This document shows positions 9,101-16,934 of a DNA stretch of 64,000 bases, piece by piece. Source of the DNA: Gilvirhabdus luticola. Lineage in GTDB: Bacteria; Bacteroidota; Bacteroidia; Flavobacteriales; Flavobacteriaceae. A program made the translations under genes and the position numbers. The DNA is taken from NCBI RefSeq assembly GCF_032583975.1, contig NZ_JAWHTF010000006.1, one strand, 5' to 3'. Within the stretch, counting starts at the first letter, position 1, and every line of letters starts with the position of its first letter. Under the pieces are notes generated by a model. It was not told where the DNA came from, searched no databases, and was given only the letters and a program-made list of their open reading frames with translations.

Positions 9101-9704
9101 TTTGGCTGGTTTAGGTTTAATTATGCTCATTTTAATTTTTCAATTTGGCTCTATCTCAAAACCAACCATAATAATGGGAGCTATCTTTTTAAGTTTCGCT
9201 GGCGTATTTTTAGGGTTGGTTACAACTGGTTGGTCATTTGTTATTATGATGACTATGATGGGAATTATTTCCCTCGCTGGAATTGTGGTGAACAATGGTG
9301 TAGTATTACTCGATTATACACAACTATTAATTGATAGAAAAAGAGCTTCAATGGAAGGAATTAATGTCGCTGAACGATTACCAGTTGAAGATATTAAAGA
9401 AGCCATTATAAAAGGTGGAAAAGCCCGTTTAAGACCCGTATTATTGACAGCCATAACTACTGTTTTTGGATTAATCCCATTGGCAATTGGGTTTAATATA
9501 GATTTCTTTACACTGTTTAATAACTTTAACCCGAATATTTATCTTGGTGGAGATAATGTCATATTCTGGGGACCGTTGGCTTGGACTGTTATTTTTGGGC
9601 TAGTGTTTGCGACCTTCCTAACCTTAATTATTGTACCTATATTATTCTTTTTGGTTAATAAACTAAAACGTAAAATATTCTTTAGAAAACAAATTAGCGT
9701 GTAG
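6198..9704 (+). CDS. RND-family efflux transporter, inner-membrane permease
   Basis: The protein has 1168 residues with the RND layout: TM1 near the N-terminus (VIYVIIAIFLFLGISAYFSL), a large periplasmic loop, TM2-6, a second periplasmic loop and the C-terminal TM set. It is longer than the usual 1030-1060 residues because of extra hydrophobic sequence between the halves (about residues 515-560). It exports substrates from the periplasm through the adaptor and TolC partner. The TM4 proton-relay position reads VDNGIVLVENV (Asp412, then Asn413) where AcrB has two aspartates, and the TM10 position reads VNNGVVLLDY (Asn1032), where AcrB has the relay lysine. One carboxylate is therefore kept, as in some heavy-metal or lipid RND pumps. 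Last gene of the operon; a strong terminator follows at 9737. Confidence 0.93.
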   Translation: MSNKLYKEFKPSSWAINNKTVIYVIIAIFLFLGISAYFSLPRESFPEVKETKIYVSAPYPGNTAEDIEKLIVDPLEDRIKNISNITEVLSTSQEDYGMIVVEFDENITVEDAKQRVKDEVDSEKASEDWPTFNGAKVEPNVFDLDFSEEIPILNINLTGDYPVDKLKEFAEILQDDIEDLEEIKAADIRGAQEKEVEVAVDIYKMMAAKVSFNDVISAIQNGNVTLSGGNLITSGQRRTVRVIGEIDEPKQLENFVVKSDKGAVYLRDIATVSFIDEDHTTFARDFGKNVVMLDVKKRSGKNMVAATEAIYKIIDNLQETNAIPKDVNITTANDQSEITLNQVQDLVNSIIFGIILVTTVLMFFLGFRNALFVGFAIPMSMVMAFMIVQILGYTMNTMILFGLIMGLGMLVDNGIVLVENVYRLMEEEGMSRIEASKKGIGEIAMPIIISTLTTVAAFIPLGMWPGMMGEFMIYFPITLSIVLGSSLFVAVFINSVMVSQFMKIEEDTIPMKTLIKISIIFVFLGLIIYFVGGAYRGIGTLLIFIAALLWGYKYVIKGLTHTFKDKVLPRLENWYENRLRSALRGRMPYIYIAGTVIILIISFITFGLSVESKRTKIEFFPDNTPKQIMVYIEYPEGTAIEKTNEITKDIENRVYGIIRSEKYTDSDDDSRNFLVESVVSQVGEGAGNPFTDGGSAAEMPNRSKITATMREYKFRRDANNNIIDSEELRKDIQDALKGVYPGVSISVEKDPVGPPAGYPINIEIEGQDYNQLITIAENIKKFIDSKNVPGIDQLKIDVNRGKPVTRVDIDREKAGELGVSAGQIGQQLRNSLFGAKAGVYKKDGEDYDINVRFNEDIRYNTSALFNQNIIFRDQASGQIKEVPVSAVAKQVNTSSFSSIKHRDYKRVVTVYSALAPGFIDANVVVDQIKVEMESYSDTYGELPNNVNIDYTGQLEEQAKEQAFLNKALLAGLGLIMLILIFQFGSISKPTIIMGAIFLSFAGVFLGLVTTGWSFVIMMTMMGIISLAGIVVNNGVVLLDYTQLLIDRKRASMEGINVAERLPVEDIKEAIIKGGKARLRPVLLTAITTVFGLIPLAIGFNIDFFTLFNNFNPNIYLGGDNVIFWGPLAWTVIFGLVFATFLTLIIVPILFFLVNKLKRKIFFRKQISV

Positions 9705-9736
9705 TTTTTGTGTCAATCTTCATTTCAAAAAAATAT

Positions 9737-9766
9737 AAAGCCGAAGCAATTACTTCGGCTTTATTT
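9737..9766. terminator. Bidirectional intrinsic terminator between RND pump and TonB receptor genes
   Basis: There is a 10-bp perfect stem (AAAGCCGAAG at 9737-9746, CTTCGGCTTT at 9753-9762) with a 6-nt loop, A-rich before and T-rich after. It sits between two convergent genes and can serve both. Confidence 0.85.
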
Positions 9767-9790
9767 ATAACCCTGTTTAAAATTCTTTTA

Positions 9791-12436
9791 TTAGAATTTA
9801 TAGTTTAGTGCTAAATTAAACACAGTACCTAATTGGCCCAATTGCTGAACTTCAGAAGAATAAACAAATCTACTTCCTGCCTGTGCAGTTCCTGTAGACG
9901 CTTTAGTTACATCTGGATATACATCAAATAAATTATTGATTGTGCCTGTTAAACTAAAATTATTAGTAAAATCATAAGTCACTCTAATGTCTGTTGCTAA
10001 TTTTGAAGACAACTCTTGATCAAACTGTGGTCCATTAGGTGAAGTAATAGTTACTTTTCCAAATAGTGTATTATATAGCCCAATACCTAATTTATTACAC
10101 TCATAATCTAAAGCAAAAATAATTTTAGACTTTGGTCTTGCGCTTGTAATCAAACCTTTCTCTATTCTCTCAAAAATATTATATCCTTCAGCAGCTAATT
10201 GGTCCGGAGTGGTAATTGCATCAATTTCTGTTTTATTAAAGTTAGCAGCCAAACTTGAATGTAACCTACCTTCTGCTCCTATCGCAATGTTTCTATAATT
10301 CAAAATAATATCTGCTCCAGTAGTTTTTGTGTCTCCTGCGTTAATAAAGAATTGCACTGCTGTTACACCGTACTGATCAAGAATATCTTCAACTGGATTT
10401 GTTGGGTTCCCAGGCGATCCATCTTTATATCCAATTTGAGAAGAGAATAAAACTCGATCATCAACTTTAATATTATAAAAATCAGCAGATGCAGTAAAAT
10501 TGTTACTAAACTTATAGGTTATACCTGCTGAAAAGTTTTTAGAGGTTTCAGCAAACAAATTTGGTACTCCTAAAGCTTCAACCGCTGGGTTATTATTTGC
10601 TAATGTCCCTTGTAATAATGGTTCTGGAGAGCTAGCAACGATGATATATTGGCTATTAGTTAAATGACGTTGGTGAAGTGTTGGTGCTCTAAAACCAGTA
10701 CTGTAAGATGCTCTTATTGCTCCTTTATCTCCAAGTTTAAAACGTCCGTTAATCTTCCAAGAAGTATTATCACCAAAATCAGAAAAATCTTCATATCGTA
10801 ATGCTGCTCCTATTAATAAAGCATCTGTGATATCAAAATCTAAACCTGCATAAGCCGCGAAGTTGTTTCTGTTCCACTCGCCAGATTCTTCGGGCTTAAT
10901 TCCTGCAAACGAATCAGAACCAGCACCATAATAAGACAGAGGATCTCCTTCATTAGCATCAAAATATTCTTTTTTATACTCAAATCCTCCAGAGAAACTT
11001 ATCATATCAGAAAAAACTTTGGAGAAGTCTAAATTTCCAATAACATTGGCTAAACTATAACCACCTGGATTAAAAGTTCTTGGTGAAGTTCCATGCTCCG
11101 CTAAATAATCTCTATTAACAGAATTATTTACAGTATAGCTTACAATATTTTTCCCATAAGTAAGACTAGCATCGGCATTCCAATGACCTCCAAGATCCAT
11201 ATTTAAACCTATTACATCAAGATGATCTTTAATTCTTGTTTCAAATGTTGGTTGATACCCCTGAAAATTTTCTGAAGGTGTAATAAAGTTAGCGTCTGCA
11301 ACATCTCGTCTCCAATATGGAGCTCTATAGTATGCAAAACTTCGCCCTGTTCTTAATGTATAACCATGAAAAGTATAAAATTCAGAATTCTCACCAATAG
11401 GATGTGAAATGTTCACAAAAACATCTCCTTTTTCTAAATCAGGTTGGCCAACATGCATCCCTAAATCAGGATTGTTTTGAGCCCATGCAATTTCATTTGG
11501 TCTTGCATCAGCTGGTAAATCAGCAACACCTGGTGTACCAGCCCTATTTGTAAGTTCTTGGTTATAATACCCTAAAGTAAAGTTAATTGTACCACCATTA
11601 CCAAAAGGTAAAGTAGTATTAAAATCTGTAGCAAAATTAAATCCGTCTCCTTCAGATGTTATACCGGTTCTTGCAGAAAATGTTGAAAATTGTGCATCTT
11701 TTTTTAGTACCATATTCATAACACCAGCTATCGCATCTGAACCATATTGTGCAGAAGCACCATCTCTTAATATCTCTACACGCTCTATTGCTGCAATAGG
11801 AATACTTTTTAGATCGATTCCAACTTCACCTTTCCCCGGCGTTCTGTTTAAGTACACTTGTGCACTTTGATTTTTTCTTTTACCATTAACCAATACCAGA
11901 GTTCTACTAGGTCCTAATCCTCTTAAATCTGCAGGATCATAATGAGCCGTTGCATCAGAAATAGCTTGGTTTTGTGCGTTAAAGGAAGGCACTTTGTAGG
12001 TCAACATTGCTTCAATTGTAGATTGACCTCCACCGGTTAATTCTTCAATTCCAATATTATCTATTGGAACTGGAGAATCTAAAATAGTTCTTGGTTTTGA
12101 CCTATTACCTAATAAAATAACTTCTTCAAGTGCCACGCCGTCTTGCAATGCAATTGAAACACTTTGCGAGGATGTTACCTCTGTTTCTGCAGTATCAAAA
12201 CCTACAGAAGACACGACAACTGTAACTGGAAAACCATCTACATTTAAAGAAAAATTTCCGTCAAAATCGGAAGTAGTTCCAGTTGTTGTCCCCTTAATAA
12301 TAATGTTTGCTCCAGGTAGAGGGTTTCCTGTGCTTGCTTCAGTAATTGTTCCGGTAATTGTTTCTTGAGCAACAACTACTGCGGAACTTAACATTAAAAA
12401 AAGCATGAAAAATTTGGAAAGTAATAATTTCTTCAT
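9791..12436 (-). CDS. TonB-dependent outer-membrane receptor with carboxypeptidase-regulatory N-domain
   Basis: This is an 881-residue receptor. A signal peptide covers about 1-23 (ending VVVAQ). A CarboxypepD_reg-like domain follows at about 24-105 (GNPLPGANIIIKGTTTGTTSDFDGN split over two strands), then the plug domain at about 120-240 (VERVEILRDGASAQYGSDAIAG), then a 22-strand-type barrel to the C-terminal aromatic LALNYKF. Such receptors import substrates across the outer membrane with TonB/ExbB/ExbD energy. No SusD-like partner or other transport gene is adjacent, so this is not a SusCD pair and the substrate is unknown. It stands alone, convergent with the efflux operon and divergent from aspS. 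Confidence 0.93.
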   Translation of the reverse strand: MKKLLLSKFFMLFLMLSSAVVVAQETITGTITEASTGNPLPGANIIIKGTTTGTTSDFDGNFSLNVDGFPVTVVVSSVGFDTAETEVTSSQSVSIALQDGVALEEVILLGNRSKPRTILDSPVPIDNIGIEELTGGGQSTIEAMLTYKVPSFNAQNQAISDATAHYDPADLRGLGPSRTLVLVNGKRKNQSAQVYLNRTPGKGEVGIDLKSIPIAAIERVEILRDGASAQYGSDAIAGVMNMVLKKDAQFSTFSARTGITSEGDGFNFATDFNTTLPFGNGGTINFTLGYYNQELTNRAGTPGVADLPADARPNEIAWAQNNPDLGMHVGQPDLEKGDVFVNISHPIGENSEFYTFHGYTLRTGRSFAYYRAPYWRRDVADANFITPSENFQGYQPTFETRIKDHLDVIGLNMDLGGHWNADASLTYGKNIVSYTVNNSVNRDYLAEHGTSPRTFNPGGYSLANVIGNLDFSKVFSDMISFSGGFEYKKEYFDANEGDPLSYYGAGSDSFAGIKPEESGEWNRNNFAAYAGLDFDITDALLIGAALRYEDFSDFGDNTSWKINGRFKLGDKGAIRASYSTGFRAPTLHQRHLTNSQYIIVASSPEPLLQGTLANNNPAVEALGVPNLFAETSKNFSAGITYKFSNNFTASADFYNIKVDDRVLFSSQIGYKDGSPGNPTNPVEDILDQYGVTAVQFFINAGDTKTTGADIILNYRNIAIGAEGRLHSSLAANFNKTEIDAITTPDQLAAEGYNIFERIEKGLITSARPKSKIIFALDYECNKLGIGLYNTLFGKVTITSPNGPQFDQELSSKLATDIRVTYDFTNNFSLTGTINNLFDVYPDVTKASTGTAQAGSRFVYSSEVQQLGQLGTVFNLALNYKF

Positions 12437-12613
12437 AGTTAAATTGGATTAGTTAATATTGTGTAATTTGCGAAAAAAATAACTATTAACCAATTTTTTG
12501 TTAAAAAACATAGTCTGATTTTATTGAATTTACAACATTTAATCACGATTTTTAGATATTTAATATTTTGAAAATAAGACCCTAATTCTTTAAAATATAA
12601 CATCATATCTTAC

Positions 12614-12621
12614 TAAATTTG
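12614..12621 (+). promoter_or_regulatory. -7 promoter element of aspS
   Basis: TAAATTTG matches the Bacteroidetes TAnnTTTG consensus exactly and ends 17 bases before the aspS ATG at 12639. No convincing -33 TTTG was seen at the right distance in this AT-rich stretch. Confidence 0.6.
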
Positions 12622-12638
12622 CACATCAATTTTTAACT

Positions 12639-14393
12639 ATGTATAGAAGTCATAACTGTGGTGAATTAAGAGCATCGGATATTAATACAGAAGTCAAATT
12701 ATCTGGTTGGGTCCAAAAAGTTCGAGATAAAGGGTTTATGGTTTGGGTAGATTTACGAGACAGATATGGCATAACTCAACTTATTTTTGATGCAGAAAGA
12801 ACACCTAAAGCAATATTCGAAAAAGCTCAAAAACTAGGTCGTGAATATGTGATTCAAGTTCAAGGAAAGGTTATTGAAAGAGCTTCAAAAAACCCTAATA
12901 TTCTAACTGGAGATATAGAAATATTAGTTTCAGAATTAACTATTTTAAATGCGGCTTTATTGCCACCTTTTACAATTGAAGATGAAACAGATGGAGGTGA
13001 AGAATTACGAATGAAATATCGTTACTTAGATATTCGCCGTAATCCAGTAAAAAACAGCCTAATTTTCAGGCATAAAGTAACTCAAGAAGTTAGAAATTAT
13101 TTATCTAAAGAAGGATTTATTGAAGTAGAAACGCCATATCTCATTAAATCTACTCCGGAAGGTGCACGCGATTTTGTAGTGCCAAGTAGAATGAATGAAG
13201 GTCAATTTTATGCGCTACCACAATCTCCACAAACCTTTAAGCAATTACTTATGGTTGGTGGCATGGATAAGTACTTCCAGATTGTAAAATGCTTTAGAGA
13301 TGAAGATTTACGCGCCGACAGACAACCAGAGTTCACGCAAATAGACTGTGAAATGGCTTTTGTCGAACAGGAAGACATCCTAAATGCTTTTGAAGGATTA
13401 ACGCGTCATTTATTGAAAGAAATTAATGGTATTGAGGTAGCACAATTCCCAAGAATGTTATATGATGATGCTTTGCGTTTGTATGGAAATGATAAACCAG
13501 ATATTAGGTTCGGAATGCAATTTGGTGAACTGAATCAAGTAACACAACATAAAGATTTTGGTGTATTTAACAATGCCGAATTGGTTGTCGGTATTGCAGT
13601 TCCTGGTGCAAATAGCTATACTAGAAAAGAAATTGATAATTTGATCGATTGGGTAAAACGCCCACAGATTGGTGCTTTAGGAATGGTGTATTGCAGATGT
13701 AATGAAGATGGCACGTATAAATCTTCTGTCGACAAATTTTATGACCAAACAGATTTAGCAAAATGGGCTGAAATTACTCAAGCTCAATCTGGAGATTTAA
13801 TTTGTGTTTTGTCTGGAGAAACAAATAAGGTGCGTGCACAATTAAGTGCTTTACGTATGGTGTTAGCTGAACGTTTAGGTTTAAGAAATCCTAAAGAATT
13901 TGCACCTCTGTGGGTTATGGATTTCCCTTTACTAGAATGGGACGAAGAAACAGAACGATACCATGCGATGCATCATCCGTTTACTTCACCAAAACCTGGA
14001 CAATTAGAATTGTTAAAAACTAATCCTGGAGAAGTAAAAGCAAATGCTTATGATTTGGTGTTAAACGGAAATGAAATTGGTGGTGGATCTATAAGAATTC
14101 ATGATAAAAAGACTCAGGCATTAATGTTTGATTATCTCGGATTTACTGAAGAAGAGTCAAAAGCACAATTCGGTTTTTTAATGAATGCTTTTGAATATGG
14201 CGCGCCACCACACGGTGGTTTGGCATTTGGGTTGGATAGATTGGTAGCCATACTAGGTGGTCAAGAAACCATACGTGATTTTATAGCTTTTCCAAAAAAC
14301 AATTCAGGGCGCGATGTGATGATAGATGCTCCTGCTCCAATCGATGATGAACAACTTAAAGAATTGAATCTAAAACTTAATTTAAAATCATAA
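12639..14393 (+). CDS. aspS: Aspartate-tRNA ligase
   Basis: This 584-residue class IIb aminoacyl-tRNA synthetase charges tRNA(Asp) in the cytoplasm. The N-terminal OB-fold anticodon-binding domain covers about 1-110 (VKLSGWVQKVRDKGFMVWVD). Catalytic motif 2 reads FRDEDLRADRQPEFTQID, near residue 220. A bacterial GAD insertion domain lies about 280-400, and motif 3 is GLAFGLDRLVAILGG near the C-terminus. Length and order match the bacterial enzyme. Whether it also charges tRNA(Asn) depends on the presence of asnS or gatCAB elsewhere and cannot be judged here. A 20-bp palindrome with a T-run follows. Confidence 0.97.
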   Translation: MYRSHNCGELRASDINTEVKLSGWVQKVRDKGFMVWVDLRDRYGITQLIFDAERTPKAIFEKAQKLGREYVIQVQGKVIERASKNPNILTGDIEILVSELTILNAALLPPFTIEDETDGGEELRMKYRYLDIRRNPVKNSLIFRHKVTQEVRNYLSKEGFIEVETPYLIKSTPEGARDFVVPSRMNEGQFYALPQSPQTFKQLLMVGGMDKYFQIVKCFRDEDLRADRQPEFTQIDCEMAFVEQEDILNAFEGLTRHLLKEINGIEVAQFPRMLYDDALRLYGNDKPDIRFGMQFGELNQVTQHKDFGVFNNAELVVGIAVPGANSYTRKEIDNLIDWVKRPQIGALGMVYCRCNEDGTYKSSVDKFYDQTDLAKWAEITQAQSGDLICVLSGETNKVRAQLSALRMVLAERLGLRNPKEFAPLWVMDFPLLEWDEETERYHAMHHPFTSPKPGQLELLKTNPGEVKANAYDLVLNGNEIGGGSIRIHDKKTQALMFDYLGFTEEESKAQFGFLMNAFEYGAPPHGGLAFGLDRLVAILGGQETIRDFIAFPKNNSGRDVMIDAPAPIDDEQLKELNLKLNLKS

Positions 14394-14398
14394 ATATT

Positions 14399-14423
14399 AA
14401 ATCCTGCCATGGCAGGATTTTTT
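14399..14423 (+). terminator. Intrinsic terminator after aspS
   Basis: AATCCTGCCATGGCAGGATT at 14399-14418 is a perfect palindrome forming a GC-rich hairpin, followed by a T-run to 14423. It lies just 14 bp before the ATG of the next gene on the same strand, so it may also limit read-through into the ClC gene. Confidence 0.8.
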
Positions 14424-14437
14424 AGTAGTTTTAGTAT

Positions 14438-16213
14438 ATGCCAAACCAAACATTATTAAAAAGATTTTTAATTTGGAGATATAAACACATCTCGCAAAAG
14501 AACTTTGTTTTTTTATTAAGTATAATAATCGGATTACTCGCTGGTTTAATTTCTGTTATCATTAAAAACATCACCTTTGGAATTGAATGGTTTTTGGAAA
14601 CTATAACTTTTTCTAATAATAGTTTTTATTTTATTTTTCCAATAATTGGCTTATGGCTGGTTTATCTTTTTGTCAAGCATATTTCTAAACAACGTATAGA
14701 GCATGCGATTCCGAGCATATTATTTTCTCTTTCAAAAAAAGATGGTTTACTTAAACGTAACAAAATTTATCTCCCATTAATTACTGCGCCTATTACAGCT
14801 GGTTTTGGTGGTTCAGTTGGATTGTTAGGCCCTGCTATAGCTTCAGCTTCCGCGGTAAGTTCTAACATCGGGCAATTATTTCATATTGACAGAAAAACAA
14901 GAACGTTATTAATAAGTTGTGCAGCGGCAGGTGCAATTGCTTCGATTTTTCAATCACCCATTGCAGCCATTATTTTTGCCATAGAAGTCTTTAGTTTAGA
15001 TCTTACTTTTGCATCACTTCTACCTTTGCTATTGGCTTCCGTTTCGTCAGTTTTAACTTCTTATTTTTTTGTTGGAGATGGTGTACTTTTTAGTTTTGAT
15101 GTTTCAGATAAATTTGTTCTAAAAGATACATTGTTTTATATAGCTCTAGGGGTTGGTACTGGAATTGGTTCCATTTATTTTTATAAAATATATTTTTTAG
15201 TTTATTCTTTTTTCAATCGATTTAAAACAAGCAAACAACGTCTTATTGTTGGTGGTTTGACTATTGGCGTTATGTTATATTTTATTCCACCACTTTATGG
15301 TGAAGGATTTGGTTTTATAAATGATTTATTGCATAATAACTATATACATGCTTTAGGTAAAACACCTTTTGATTCACATTTAGATAATATTTGGGTGGTA
15401 ATTGCATTACTAATTGGTATTACAATTTTTAAAGCTATCGCAATGACTACAACTTTTGCAGCTGGTGGCGCTGGTGGAATCATAATACCTACTTTAGTTA
15501 TGGGTAGTGCATTAGGAAATGTAGTTGCAAAAGTCATCAACAATATAGGTTTAAATTTCCATGTCTCTGAAGCAAATTTTACACTAATTGGTATGGCAGG
15601 TCTTATAGCTGGAGTTCTTCATGCGCCATTAACCGCGATCTTTTTAATTGCTGAAATTACTGGTGGATATGAGCTTTTTGTTCCTTTAATGATTACAGTT
15701 TCGATGTCTTTTATTATTACTAAAAATGTTATTGAACATACTATATACACTAAAGAATTAGCAGAAAAAGGAGCACTTTTAACTCACGATAAAGATCAAA
15801 GTGTTTTAACTTTAATGACATTAGATAGTGTAGTTGAGAAGAATTTTGTGGCATTACATCCAGAAATGACTTTAGGTGAAATGTTACATAAAGGAGTTGC
15901 AAAATCCAGCCGAAATTTATTTCCTGTTATCAATGAAAACAAACAACTTGTTGGTATAATTTTGTTAGATCATATTAGAGATATCATGTTTGATCAATCT
16001 CTTTATGAATCAACAACTGTAGAAACCTTTATGCAAAGTCCTCCAGATTTTATTCAATTTGAAAAAGACTCGATGAAAGTAGTAATGCGTAAGTTTCAAA
16101 GTTCTGGTGCATGGAACCTTCCTGTTATTAAAAATGAGAAATATTATGGGTTTGTATCAAAATCTAAACTTCTTACAGCTTATAGAAGAGAGCTTATTAA
16201 TTTTACAAAATAA
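14438..16213 (+). CDS. ClC-family chloride channel/transporter homologue with C-terminal CBS pair, gating glutamate absent
   Basis: The 591-residue protein has about ten hydrophobic helices (residues 20-440) and two CBS domains (about 455-590). The fold signature is clear: AGFGGSVGLLGPAIASASAV near 121-140 and GGAGGIIIPTLVMG near 345. In coupled ClC exchangers the second motif is G(K/R)EGP, with the gating glutamate (Glu148 in the E. coli protein) as its third residue; here it reads GLLGP at 128-132, so Leu130 replaces it. The first motif, GSGIP with the anion-binding serine, is EHAIP at 88-92. The phenylalanine of GxFxP is Ile. Family knowledge says loss of the gating glutamate uncouples proton exchange, so passive anion conduction or a different anion is inferred. 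CBS domains usually sense adenine nucleotides. Confidence 0.9.
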   Translation: MPNQTLLKRFLIWRYKHISQKNFVFLLSIIIGLLAGLISVIIKNITFGIEWFLETITFSNNSFYFIFPIIGLWLVYLFVKHISKQRIEHAIPSILFSLSKKDGLLKRNKIYLPLITAPITAGFGGSVGLLGPAIASASAVSSNIGQLFHIDRKTRTLLISCAAAGAIASIFQSPIAAIIFAIEVFSLDLTFASLLPLLLASVSSVLTSYFFVGDGVLFSFDVSDKFVLKDTLFYIALGVGTGIGSIYFYKIYFLVYSFFNRFKTSKQRLIVGGLTIGVMLYFIPPLYGEGFGFINDLLHNNYIHALGKTPFDSHLDNIWVVIALLIGITIFKAIAMTTTFAAGGAGGIIIPTLVMGSALGNVVAKVINNIGLNFHVSEANFTLIGMAGLIAGVLHAPLTAIFLIAEITGGYELFVPLMITVSMSFIITKNVIEHTIYTKELAEKGALLTHDKDQSVLTLMTLDSVVEKNFVALHPEMTLGEMLHKGVAKSSRNLFPVINENKQLVGIILLDHIRDIMFDQSLYESTTVETFMQSPPDFIQFEKDSMKVVMRKFQSSGAWNLPVIKNEKYYGFVSKSKLLTAYRRELINFTK

Positions 16214-16214
16214 A

Positions 16215-16445
16215 ATGAAATATATTATCGCGTTTTTTCTAATTATAACTTTAGGCAGTATTCTAGCAGGCTATTTTCTGGACGTAAAATATTCTGAAAA
16301 ACTTATTGGTTTTGGTGTTGTTGGTTTGTTTGTAATTGTATTTCCTTTGTTTTCATATTATAGATGGAAAAACAAAGACCTGAAAGATTATATGATAACG
16401 AAAGAAAACCTAGATAAGATGCGCGAGTTTAAAGACAAAAACTAA
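16215..16445 (+). CDS. Small membrane protein, two transmembrane helices
   Basis: Starting from the ATG at 16215, one base after the ClC stop, this gives 76 residues with two hydrophobic helices (IIAFFLIITLGSILAGYFL and IGFGVVGLFVIVFPLFSYY) and a charged C-terminus ending in REFKDKN. A longer reading frame back to 16107 lies inside the ClC gene and is rejected. The near-zero gap implies co-transcription and probably translational coupling with the ClC gene. No domain is recognised; an accessory role to the channel is a guess based only on position. Confidence 0.75.
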   Translation: MKYIIAFFLIITLGSILAGYFLDVKYSEKLIGFGVVGLFVIVFPLFSYYRWKNKDLKDYMITKENLDKMREFKDKN

Positions 16446-16895
16446 TTAATTCAAATTTCGGCGTTCAATAAAAAATCGTTTCAAAAGATTTGCAGTTTCT
16501 TCTTCTAAAAGGCCTCCTTTTATTTGAGTTTTTGGATGTAATTTAGTTTTCATATTTATACATCCTCTATTCAAATCTCTTGCGCCATACACTATATTAC
16601 TTATTTGGCTCCAGTACAAGGCTCCAGCACACATTTGGCATGGTTCGATAGTCACATAAAGTGTACAATTTATAAGATATTTTCCTCCTAAAAAATTAGC
16701 TGCTGCAGTGATTGCCTGCATTTCTGCATGTGCCGTAACATCGTTTAATGTTTCGGTTAAATTATGCGCTCTAGCAATAATTCTATTGTCGATAACAATA
16801 ACTGCTCCAATGGGAATCTCTCCTTTTTCATAAGCCAATTCAGCTTCCTGAATAGCTTTCTTCATAAAATATGTATCGTCAAAAGGATTTACCAT
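16446..16895 (-). CDS. tadA: tRNA-specific adenosine deaminase (TadA-type)
   Basis: This 149-residue zinc deaminase has HAE at 56-58 (zinc ligand His56 and proton-shuttle Glu58) and PCQMC at 85-89 (zinc ligands Cys86 and Cys89), the standard TadA signature. It also carries the family features NLTETLNDVTAHAEMQAI and GARDLNRGC. It converts A34 to inosine in tRNA(Arg) anticodons. Related guanine or cytosine deaminases share the zinc motifs, but the length and the PCQMCAGAL context favour TadA. The stop is immediately next to the convergent small membrane gene, and the start is only 39 bp from the divergent dxs start. Confidence 0.9.
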   Translation of the reverse strand: MVNPFDDTYFMKKAIQEAELAYEKGEIPIGAVIVIDNRIIARAHNLTETLNDVTAHAEMQAITAAANFLGGKYLINCTLYVTIEPCQMCAGALYWSQISNIVYGARDLNRGCINMKTKLHPKTQIKGGLLEEETANLLKRFFIERRNLN

Positions 16896-16908
16896 AATTG
16901 CTAAAATA

Positions 16909-16930
16909 CAAATTCATTCTCGTACTTTTG
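16909..16930. promoter_or_regulatory. Back-to-back promoters of tadA and dxs in a 39-bp gap
   Basis: On the plus strand TACTTTTG (16923-16930) is a perfect TAnnTTTG element ending four bases before the GTG of dxs. On the minus strand TGAATTTG (16916..16909) matches 7 of 8 positions and ends 13 bases before the tadA ATG. Both transcripts would be leaderless or almost so. Confidence 0.5.
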
Positions 16931-16934
16931 CTTT

